NCBI GenBank assembly: GCA_022494885.1
Contig: JAGVSM010003475.1
Span: 1 to 64,000 of the forward strand
Reading direction: 5' to 3'
DNA from: Micrasema longulum
Taxonomy: Eukaryota; Arthropoda; Insecta; Trichoptera; Brachycentridae
Length of the DNA: 64,000 nt
Positions within the stretch are counted from its first letter, which is position 1; each line of letters begins with the position of its first letter. The notes under the pieces were generated by a model that was given only the letters and a program-made list of their open reading frames with translations, had not been told where the DNA came from and did no database searches. Made by a program: the position numbers and the translations under genes. Shown piece by piece: positions 1-11,600 of this stretch.

Positions 1-290
1 GTTATTTCTTTTATTTAGATTGTTATTTTTAATATTGTATCGTATGTTATTTTTTGTATTTGTATTGCTTATTGTAAAAAAAATATTTTGTATCGTATGT
101 AATTATTAATTATTTTAACTTACTTAATATTTTGTTGTTATTTTTTTTATTTGGCCTTAAAATAGTAAAAACATTATAAAATATGAATGTTCTAATATTA
201 TGGCATAACACGAGCTAGCCTAAAATGCCATAATATGTTGGTGCATATGTATACAAATTTAATTTGAAATTGATAAATAAATAAATCTTC
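1..290 (+). repeat. LINE 3' end with hairpin and TAAA tail
   Basis: AT-rich DNA ending in an ATAAATAAATAAAT tail at about 272-288. A perfect 12-bp stem (ATATTATGGCAT, 195-206, paired with 225-236) lies about 40 bases before the tail. Similar hairpin-then-tail ends recur in this window next to recognisable reverse transcriptase remnants. No coding part is visible, so the family is not known. Confidence 0.4.
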
Positions 291-1364
291 TATTCAATCG
301 TTTATAAAATTGTCTTAAGTTTTAGATACCAGTCAAACTGATTAACAAAATTTTGCATTTATTACGAAAGTTGACTATTCGTTCACAAAAAAACTGAAAG
401 AAAAAAAACAAACCACTTCAAAAAAGTTTTTTATGTACGTATAAAAAATACAAAAATTACAAAATCTTCGACAAGATTGTCTTATCGATTAGACATATTA
501 ATTTAGTTGTATATGATATTATTTGGATCACTGTAACAATATAGAATAAAATAGTTTAAAGCAATGATGTTCAGACATAAAATAATTTTAAAAATATTTG
601 AGTAATATAATTTTAGCTAGATCCAAGATGAGATCTTGCAGGGAGAATTTTCAACAAATCCATACATTATTTATGATCTGTGTGACGGAACACATTCAAA
701 TATGTGATTTGATTATGCAAGACGAAAATCAAAATTGAACAAGGGTAGAACAATTAGAACACAAATCTATGCATGAACAAAATTTATACCAGAAAAATAT
801 GAATGGTATTCAGCAAACTTGAGGATAATCTTATTTAAAACTATTATGTATGTGAAAATATTGACCAGGCCCCGATTATGAATGCTATCTTCATCGTCTC
901 TTCGTCGGTAGCCTGTAATTGAACATGTTTAGAAAAAGAAATTGTAAACCTTTTTTATTTTGCATACAGAAAACTTGATTTTACTTGGTAGATAAAATTT
1001 AAGATTAATTTTAACTTCCCATTCGAATACGGGCCCTGGTGACTATTATTTGAATTTTAAATAACTTTTATATTCAATGAGTATATGATACAATTTTACA
1101 AATTAAATTTCGTAAGAACATTAAAAAGCTTTAAGGGTACAACCCCGTGTTAAACATTTTATGAATAGATATTTAATTAGTCTTGAAGTCGAGGAATGTT
1201 GTGGCTTTATTTAAGGAATACTAATAGCTGCTATTATTTAGAAGGTGCATATGGCACAATAACACCATTGACATATATAGTCAGTTTATTTTAATGTAAT
1301 CTGTTCAGTAAAAATAAATAAAAAGGAATATTTTTTTGTGAGCAAATTTTTAGAAACATTTTAA
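291..1364. other. AT-rich intergenic DNA, nothing recognised
   Basis: No open frame of protein character, no tRNA and no clear inverted ends. Positions 850-1040 hold a short stretch of more balanced composition that I could not assign. Confidence 0.5.
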
Positions 1365-1684
1365 CCCATTGCAACACAAAGCCGGCGAATCGCCGGCCAA
1401 GATCAATTTGTCACTGACTCACAAAGCCAGCGATTTGCCTGTTTGTTTTCGAAGTAATTTTTTTTACATTAAAACTGAATGACAATAACTTTATTCATAA
1501 AAATTACATAAATAAGTATAGTTCGGTTACTGATTTCATAGTAAAATGAATAATCACAATTTGTTTCACATTATTTATTACAAAATATTTATTAAGTCTT
1601 AATGTTATTGTAATAAAAATGTGTCAAAATTAAATAGTGTGTTGTACGAACAAATTATGTCATCTTTATTAGTGGTGCAATGGG
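1365..1684. mobile_element. TTAA-flanked MITE (piggyBac-like), copy 1
   Basis: A 320-bp element flanked by TTAA at 1361-1364 and 1685-1688. Ends are inverted: CCCATTGCAACAC on the left and CCCATTGCACCAC read from the right. A GCCGGCGA/TCGCCGGC hairpin follows the left end closely. TTAA duplication with CCC-starting ends is the hallmark of the piggyBac superfamily. There is no transposase frame, so it is non-autonomous. Confidence 0.8.
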
Positions 1685-1748
1685 TTAATACCTTCATTTT
1701 TTTTAACTTTGTTAACAGCATTTAAAACTTCAAACAATGACATTTTAA

Positions 1749-1967
1749 CCCTTTATAAGACACCTAGAACAAAGTGGTACATATATGTACCACCAGAATT
1801 GAGGTTTATACTGTCTATTATTTTACAATAAGTCTTATATCATAAGAGTCTCGTAATACCTTAGTAGGATAGATCAGATTTGCAATATATTTATTATCTT
1901 AAAAAATAACATGTTTATATTAGGTTTGGAAGGCGTAAATCAAAAGAAAAATGTGTCCAATAAAGGG
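1749..1967. mobile_element. TTAA-flanked MITE (piggyBac-like), second family
   Basis: A 219-bp element starting TTAA|CCCTTTATAAGACAC and ending GTGTCCAATAAAGGG|TTGA. The right target copy is mutated by one base. The ends differ from the neighbouring element, so this is a distinct family. A perfect 20-bp palindrome (GTGGTACATATATGTACCAC) lies near its left end. Non-coding. Confidence 0.75.
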
Positions 1968-1970
1968 TTG

Positions 1971-2529
1971 AGTCACAAGTATGAACACTTCAGCTGCAGA
2001 AAACGCCATGAAGTATTTTGAACTCTTCAAACCAATTTTAAAAAATATTTTTTTAATAATATTTTAACTAAAAAAAAGAAACAACTTTGTGACTAAAATT
2101 AGTCTTATTTGTTGACTATAACGTCTGTTGAGTTTCAAGATTATGTTTTTATTCAAATTCTTAACTTTAAAACCAAAGACACAGATGTCAAACAGTGCCA
2201 TTTTGTTATTTAAACAATATTATACCGTCACAACAATATTTACAAATATAGTTATTCAGTTATCATTAATCTGACTTCAAACTGAGGCACTTTGTAAAGA
2301 GTAAAAATATATTTTAAAGTTATAGTAAACTCAAACAAGTCACTTTTTCATAATATTATAGAATTAACAAAGATGAGAAATTATCTAAACAGACTTTGTG
2401 ACTTACAAAAAGATTCACAGGATTATTTATTTATAAATGAGTATATTTGGCTTTATAAATATATATTAGGAATAATTATTTATCATCTCATATCGAATGA
2501 TCTGGTAAAAAAAAACAACCAATTTAATA
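1971..2529. other. AT-rich 3' flank of FBXL4
   Basis: No separate gene is seen. The part nearest the stop codon should be FBXL4 3' UTR. The plus-strand frame crossing 2373-2588 is antisense to the last exon. Confidence 0.5.
2426..2431 (-). terminator. candidate FBXL4 poly(A) signal
   Basis: AATAAA on the minus strand about 100 bases downstream of the FBXL4 stop codon. AATAAA-like words are frequent in this AT-rich DNA, so the assignment rests on position and orientation only. Confidence 0.35.
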
Positions 2530-2625
2530 TCACCGATAGGATTGCAAAACCACATTTGGAGATCCTTCTGATGAGAATGTCCTCTTGATGGACACATCGG
2601 AATATATTTCTCTCCAAACTGTCAC
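2530..2625 (-). CDS. FBXL4: FBXL4 terminal coding exon 13 (residues 600-630)
   Basis: Acceptor TTTTCAG; 31 codons and a TGA at 2532-2530. Encodes VTVWREIYSDVSIKRTF, which matches the VxIKxSF-type end of the family, followed by a species-specific tail of about 14 residues. The intron before it (2626-5452) is the longest in the gene. Confidence 0.92.
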   Translation of the reverse strand: MTVWREIYSDVSIKRTFSSEGSPNVVLQSYR

Positions 2626-5600
2626 CTGAAAAATGTAAACAATCATTATTATAATTACATTTCCATAAACTAACCTTTCATGGTTTAATTTGATTTATTT
2701 TACATGTCATTACAAAACAATAACATAGTGTTATAGCAGGCTCTCACATAGGCACAATAGATGCCCATTCTATGTAACATGCTTTACTTTCAGCTTTTTC
2801 GTTTCTTAGACTACCTACCGTCAGCCTGTATAATCTATAAGTCAGTATGAAAGCGATTTAATCAACTATAACCACTGGTGGCTTCTGACCAAAAACCTTG
2901 GCAAAGCATTTCTTTACATTTTGTCAACTTGTACCGATATTAAATTTAATAATATTATAACAGTATGATAAGTCTGACATGGTAAACGAGTGAAAACAAT
3001 ATGACAGCCAACACATCGGAATCAGGAACGCTAAATTCACCATTGTTTATGCACACATTATATGTAACTAAATCAACTAAATTCATACTAACATTATGTC
3101 ACTATGCATGTTCAGTGACGTTACGAACGACCTTCGTACATCAAACCTGCGCACATGTGTTAGCAATGCCCGGAGAATGTATCTTGTCTTCTCTCTCTAG
3201 CGCACAATTCACCGGTATGAAGCGTAGTTTATCTAGCTCAAATCACGGTTTTAGCAGATATGGTATTTTTCATAAAAATTCAGGGTAAAAGATTGTGCAA
3301 AACAGAATATGCACAGTGACGATTGCGCATGCGTAGATAAGATGAGAAAATCGTCTGCTAGAGTCGACCTCGCTAGATCTTTTGGCGCTAATATTGAATG
3401 TAATGGTGTACGAATATAATGTTGCATTGAATTCCCATTTCTTTGTGTTACATATTTTTACTATAAATTACTAATTTATTTGCACATATTTTTACTTGGC
3501 AGTGCATATTAAAGAACGGCCTCTGATTATGACATGACCATAATCACTTTTATTTTGGGAAAATATTTTTTTTAGGATAAGAATTGTTGTTATCTTAATA
3601 AATTGGAATATGTATTTTATTTTATTTATTTGGGAAAAAAACACAGTTTTTACATATAATTAATATAGAAGATAAGGGTACATTGGAACTTTAATTGCAA
3701 AAACAGTCAATAATCATTTTCACCAGCTATGTAAGTTATTCATCAAGTGTAAACATTATAATCCCGCCCAATTTACAGTAACTTAATGTTCTTAAAATAA
3801 ATATTAAAAAATTCTTTGATTATTGAGTACATAAAAATAACATTTTCATATGTTTAAATTATATGTATTTATTTGATATGTAATATATTTTCTTTACTAA
3901 CTTTGTATACAATGTGGAAATCTGTTATTAGTTCTAAGTTTATACACTATATCTGTTTGTTTACTATAAATATGTATGTAGAACTGTTAATTTCCCAAAT
4001 AAAATAAAATAATAACCCAGTAATAGAATAAAATTAATTTAAAAGTTAAGAAACGTTAGTAATTCAGAAACTGCAAATAAAATGTGTAAATGTAATAAAA
4101 AATAATAACAAAGTAAATAAAAGTAAAATATATATATATGTATAGTAAATAAGTACATTTACAAACATATTTTTAAAAAAAGGAAGGTACAAAACATAAA
4201 TCCAATCATATATGACTACTCACTGAACGATGAAATATTATCATCTGTGTGTAGTATACGAGATTTGGGTATTATACTTGACACTAAACTTTCTTTTACA
4301 ATTCATATTGAACATGTTATCGATAAATCCTTAAAACTTCTTGGATTTATTAACAGAAGCACAGCTGACTTCAAAAATATCAATACCCTTAAAACTCTCT
4401 TCTGTTCCCTAGTTCGCCCGCACCTAGAATATTCCTCTGTTATCTGGTCTCCATATTATGATGTTCACATCAAAAATATTGAATCAGTTCAACATCGATT
4501 TTTAAGAAAGATAGGCTGGAGGTTGGGTTTATCCAGAGACCTATATACGTATAATGAGTTAGAAACTACCTTGAATATATCTTCTCTTAAAGACCGTCGA
4601 AATAAATCCGACCTTATAGTCCTATTTAAAATTCTCAACTCACTCTTTGATGCGCCTGAACTACTGAGCTCAATAAAATTAAATATCCCAACTAGAAACC
4701 TCAGACAAAACATGCTCTTTCATACCGATAACCGTAGAACTAACTATGGTTTCCATTCCCTTTGCACAGAATTCTTAAGTCTACCAACAAACATACCTGT
4801 CTTGATTTCTTTGATAACAGGTTGTCTGAATTCATTATCTCAGATCTATTCATGCTCATCTGCATCCATCATCTGTCATCATGAATATACATTTTTAATG
4901 ACATACTCATATAATTATACAGGCGTATTTTCAACGCCTATAAGTAATCTTCTATATTTAGTATAGGAGAAATGAAAAATGTCAGCGTGACCGGAGAAAA
5001 CGGTGTTGTAATAATGACACGCTGTATAGAAAAAAATATTCTTTCTTGAATTTCTTGAATGTCCTGGGTATAGGCAAATTGAATATAGTTTGGAGTCTTG
5101 TTCTGTTGGGCACAAGATATTCTAAAGAACTTGTAAGCAAAGGGCAGTCTACGACGTTGTTTACTAGTTTAAACAGGAATATTTGATCTGCAATCACTCT
5201 TCTGTACTCCAGAGTTTGCATTGCATTTGGAGTACAATCAAATTTGTATTTTATTCAATTTATAATTTTTTTCTGTATCCTTTCTAGGTTATTAATATAT
5301 ACCTTATATTGGGGATTTCTTATTAATAGAAAATTCCATATTCCATGATTCCATATTAACGGCTTTTAAGAATATTGATCAGCTCTGTAAAAGCTGTTAA
5401 TAATTCTAAAGAATATATACACATAGATGAATCTGTGCAATTTTGAACTCACCTGGGATTCAGATATCTGATCGCAGAAGCTAATATCTAACAGTCTTAA
5501 TTTCTTGCAGTTCTGAAGTAAACTGAAAAAAAAAACATTTATGTTTCATTTTAATATTTTTGTACAGAGACACTATTTATGCATGTTGGGTAGTAAGGCA

Positions 5601-8600
5601 TGCAAAATTGTTAGCCTATTGACATAAGTTGTCAAAGAAAAAACTGAGCTTTTCATTATACAATATTGATGCAGGTAGTATTGATGAAGGAGATAATTAT
5701 TGAAGGAGATAATAACTAAGGATCTGGGGTCATCTATAAAAGTAGATTGACTTTTCATGCTCAAGTCGAGAGAACATGTGACCTTTTAAAATTTCTAATT
5801 TCTAAATAAAGCATTCAATGATCTGAGCTGATGAAAATGGCGCTATAAAACCAGACAGATTAATTTTGATTTATATGTTTAGTAAATTCCAATATGCAAT
5901 GATTTTTAAAACTCACTATTCACAAATATCAGACGTGATGGCTCGAACACCAAATAGGTCGAGCTGTTGCAGGTCGGGACACAGGCGGGCGAGAGGTCGC
6001 AGATCGCGGTCAGACACGGCCCTCAGGGCTCCGAGGAACAGCTTCCGGAGACCAGGACACTGAGCCGCCAACTCGGACACCCACTCGCCAGAATTACCAA
6101 CCTGCAAACTGAACAAGAGAAATAGGTGTTAAATATTATTTATTTTATAAACAGTACCTACTTAGTAACTACGTTATGTATATGTATGTATTAAATATGT
6201 ATTTAAACAACTATGCAGCAGAAAAAAGACGACTATTACATGCTTAATTAAACTAATTAAAAATCAGAGTAGAAAATCATTACCAAGTACAAATTGAAAA
6301 AATGCGTATCTTTAATATGTATAACTCATTATAAATTAAAAAAGTTTTATTTCAGTAATTCTATCAAATTTTAAATGAATATTAAAAATTAAAATTTATC
6401 GCTAGCAATAAAAACAAGGAAATATAAATATATTGTAAATATAAATGAAAATTTAAGATGCTTTAGCTGAATCTTTTTCTTTTTTTTTTTTTTTTTAATT
6501 GAATCGGCATTCACTTCGTAACACTTCAGTTTTATATCACCCGTCGATGGGAGGAGTGCTCTCCCGAAACTATAGTAGTGTTCTTGTAAAAGAATAAAAT
6601 TGTGTAACACTGATAACAAAGTTTTATTTTCATAATGAATCTTTTTCTATTTCATTTTGGGGCCGTTTTCAACTAGTTTTTTTTTTCTACACTAATTTGT
6701 TAAAAGATTTAAATAAAAAAAATCTTTACTGTGCTGTACTAACTAAAGGTTGAGTTAATTAAGACGACTCATTTTACCTTTATACAGAAAAAAAATACTT
6801 TTATGAAAAACCATAGGCTTAAGTCATTGAATTTCCATGCAAAATAATTAGTTTTATTCACCACCATCCGAAGTCAACTTCTTGGAGTTTAGTGCAGTTC
6901 CTGAGAGATGTTACTCCGGCGGAAGTAAGTGAATAAGTCTTCCATAGATCAATAGAAATCAAGTTTTGGCAACATTGTCCTATTTCATGAGCCACGTCGT
7001 CCATTGAGGATATATAACTACATGATCCTGAAAGGCAAAAAGAGTCAACTGAAAAAACATAAACTTATAATATAAGAGATCAAACACTGATTTAAGTATA
7101 CTGAACACTTTATTTTATTTTTAAAAATATAAAAACAAACATTTCGTGACAATGGGGAAGTTCAGTGGGTTTTTTAATTTTTTTTATTTGTTAATAGACT
7201 ATTAAACAAAGTCTCTTTTTAAAAAAAATTTCGATTTTTATGCATCTTATTATCAGCGCTACGATTTTAAAAAATTTTGTATTTTTGAAATAACTCCGCG
7301 TGTAACGTCAGAGGTTCATTTCCGCTTATTCTCATTCAGTTATTCCCATTGGTCCAGAAGCGACAAGCAGACCGGAAATCTTCCATAGCTCTCAGATCAT
7401 AGGTTGATTCACATGAACCAGTGACGTCATTCAAAGTAGTGCGTTTTTATCAAAATATTTTTTATTATTTTTTCTGTACATTTTCAAGAAAGTTTGCGTT
7501 ACAATTTAATGCTCTAATTTTTACCCCGCGCAAGAAAACATTTTGTGTATCCAATTTCCCGTAGGGCTAAAGTTTCTCATTGTTTCGCCTTGTTAGGGCA
7601 TTTTCAAACGAATGACATTTGTTTGAAAATGACATTAGAGCAATTAGCCTGACGAACTGGAGAAGAACTGCAGGATGCAGGGAGCAATAGAGACAGATTC
7701 TGGAGGAGGCCAGGGCCCACAACGGGCTGCAGCGCCACTGCTAATGAGGATAATTCTATTTTTAAATAAAAAAGAACAGACACATTAAGGGGATCCAAAG
7801 AGTGCGGATGACGTGTTGGCCTCTGTCAATACATCCCCATTAAACTGCATAGAGTTTGTATTCCTTAAGAAAATTGTTAACGTCTACGTCAGAGAACCCA
7901 CTGGGACTCATAACTGCTGCGGATGAATGGTGGGCTTATGATTCCCTTAATACAAATCCATGTTAGTGTTTAATAAGTAGTGTATCATGCTATGATTACG
8001 CTTGTTATCATAAAAATATTAATAAGTGAATGGTATACCTAAGTTTAAGTGTTGAAGTCCAGGGTTGGACCTAATAATAGCCAATAACGAGGATTTGTCT
8101 ACTAGTGTCCTGTATAAATCTAGCCGAGTAAGATTTCTAAGGTTAGATAGAAAATTAAAACCTATCTTGATGCCAGCGCAGCTGCGTAGAGATAATTCTG
8201 AAATCAAAACCATATTAATGAGAATTTAGTTTTAAATTCTAGGGTAAGTTTAGAACATGGAATTATTGATTGGATTGCATGATAAAATTAAGTATACGAC
8301 GCAGTTAACTTACCTTTAAGATTCGGACAATAATCTCCGATAGATTTAATAGAAGTATAATCAACAAACGAACAACTATTCAATCTTAAGTGTGTTAATG
8401 TTGAACCGCAATACTGGATGAACCTGCAATCAGATTGTACAAATTAATTATGTAATAATATCAGAAATTGCAACCATTTTTGAAAACGCATTTCCTAGAG
8501 GATAATCCTAAGCCTTACCAATACTCTACAGACAGACTTTTTACAGAATTTCCAGTACTAGACATAAGACAAATATACATAAAGACAATTTTAAGACATT

Positions 8601-11600
8601 TCCATCAAAATCCTGACAGACATAATGACGGACAACAAATTTACGACACTAGGCAAAGACAAAAGACAATACTTCTGCTCCCAAAGAAAAAAACAAATTA
8701 CGGACAAAGGCATTATACTTTTCTGGCCCCTAAGCTATACAACTTTTTGAGCAAGGACATATTGGTGAACAAAATAAAAAACAATATTTTCAAAGCTAGA
8801 GTACATAAATGGATTGCTAAAAAGACTAGACAGGAAGCTGAGGAATATGTTTCATATATAAGAATGTAATTATAGTTTCTTGAAAATCCTTTTTCGTTTT
8901 ATTAATGTAGATTTGTTTTAATTTTTAAATTTTTTTATTTCTTTTGAATTTTTACACAATTGATGTGAAATTATGTACAATTATGTATAAATAAATAATA
9001 CACTGGCACTCCGGAACGTGCCTGTGGGCCAGTGGAGTGGCTATATCCATAAAAATATATATATATATTGAATGTACCTGCCTATTGTATAAACATTTTT
9101 GGTAACTATGTATTTGTATTGTATTTTATATTGGATTAAATAAATAAAAAATTTAAAAAAAAATCAATTTTCCTTTAAAGTTCATCGTAATTTATTATGA
9201 AATGACAAATGACACTCAAATTCACGAATTCGGAATGACCAGACCGATTTTAAAATCATAAGAATAAACACCAAGCGCCTGATAAGGGAAAAGCCATTAA
9301 TATATTTCATCTCGTAAATATACCAAGTTAGACTTTGTCAAAAGGTCTTTGAGACATAAATAATTCAACTCAATTACGTTTACATATTGTGGGGTAATTA
9401 CTACAACTAGGTAACTTAAAAATCAGCATTTTTGATGATTTGATGACGTGACTTGTCTATTTGTAGCATTCATGGAGAGAACAAAAAAGTGTTCCAAGTG
9501 GTCACAAGTCACAAATGCTGATTTGGAAGTTACTTTACCGGTAAGTAATTACACCGCATATTTCATAGAATCGATTTTACTTTTGCAACAAGTTGCCCTC
9601 TTCCTTGCTTTCATTGAAATAAATTCAAATATACATAGCCATATACTTCTTCTTTTTCCTTAGTTCAACGTATTGAATATTTTTAGGCAAATACTAATTT
9701 TAGTTTTGTATCTGGTTTGTCCTTTCACAATATTGCCGGTATATATTTATGTTCCTTATGTTACTGAATATTATTTTGATGTACCTATCTACTGCTAACC
9801 ATATCGTCACCCTAACTTGTAAAATTCGTAAATCCACAAATGGTCAAAAATCGTACTTTAGTCTTTTTCTGTTAGGACTTCAAATAATCTATGTGTAAAA
9901 TTTAATTTTAAAAAAACTTCGCTACTGAAGTAAAATTTACTCTCCCCCGAAAAAAGCATGTTTGGAATTTGATTTTACCAGAAATTAAGAAAATTATTTG
10001 AAATAAATGAAGAAAAAAATATTTGAATCGAAATAAAAAACAAAGAAAAATAGCTTACTGTACAAAGTGATAAGAATCCAAGAGTTCATAATTTCCACAC
10101 CAAGATAAATCTACTTTCTGCACTAAGGTTGCGCGACTTGCTATCGTTTTAAGTACCTATAAAAAACAAACAGATTTACATTAGAATTATTGTTTAATAT
10201 TAATCAGCGATATTAATATAAATCAATAAACACGATCGTGGTCCAATGTCAGGTCAGGTAGAAGCAGATACACGGACGCTAATAAGGTGTATCTAAGAAA
10301 CACTTTGTAGTTACTTTATCCTTCGGATCCTACTACCGACGACCTTGCGGCGGCCACCAAACAATGCAGCATTACTGAAGCAAACAGCAAAGGGTGAAAG
10401 AAAGTTCAGCGCCTCAAAACCGAACTTCACTTTGCTAAGGGTAGGAAAATCCTGACACAAAAACCGGGTTAAGCAGACAATTCAACCTTTTGATTACGAA
10501 AACATCATCCCTCAGCCTCGGATATACAATGACTTCGGAAACTGACCTGGCAGACCCCTGTGGGAAAAAAATAGACATATCCTTTTCAACAAATAAACCC
10601 TGCGCGAAGGGACATTACAATGTATGCAGCTTGCAGTCCCCTGGTAAAGACCTTCAAGATTTACGGGTCTTAAAGTAGGGTTAACTCCCAGTAATGACCT
10701 ATACTGCCATTCCAAACTAAAAGGCAGTTTCTAGCAAAAATTTAAAACTGTGTTTTTTCAATGCCACCTGATAAATTATTGTAATCTTTCTAAACAGCTT
10801 ACTCTAATAAATACATCTAAAATGTACAAAAAACTGTTATGATAAATATACGGTAAAAAAATACCAAATACGTAAAACCTCAATTTCCTCAAAACTTTTT
10901 AAATGTTTGTTGCTACCTTCTTGCTTGGAATGTAGTATAGTCCTCATACATAAGTGTGAATGTTCTTGTGTGAACGCGCTCAGACAGGACATCAGGACAA
11001 TAGATATTGCTTTGCGCGGGAGCGTCACTCCTGTACATTGCATTTTTTCTACCAAAAATGTTGATGGAAAAATGCCTTTTTATTATTAAGTTTGATCTCT
11101 AACAATTCCAACGTGTCTTGGTATATATTTTATATACCATATATATAATATATATTTTAAAACTGGCTTGTCATATGCGTCGTCATTTTTGCAGCATTTC
11201 ACGTGTAGATTATGGTCAAATTGTCCCATTTTCCTATCCTGTGGGTTTTAAACTATTTACGGAGCACGAACAAGCTAATATTACTGTTGGATTTAAAAAA
11301 TATAATTTAGACATTTTAAGTTTGAGCAAAGGGCGCTGGAAATTAGGGATGAAATGTTGGTAAAAATTAAGAAAGACCAGTAATACTTACATATTCATCA
11401 ACACAATACCAGTACGGTTTGAGATTAATGTCCTTGTAAAGAAGAGGATCTCGAGCAAGACGGTGAAAGTTTTTGTTTACTTGTGCACATCGACTTATAG
11501 ACTGAAGATCAAGAAAGCTAAATATCTTTAAAATTGTTTCATCCTGTAATTTAAAACATTAAAGATTAAATTTTTATTTGATTACGTTACTTTTTTTCAA

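Noticed and set aside
3001..3288. 95-codon plus-strand frame
   Set aside because: No motif and antisense to the FBXL4 intron; nothing supports expression.
5866..6063. Arg/Ser-rich plus-strand frame
   Set aside because: It is antisense to FBXL4 exon 11, which has clear homology and splice sites.
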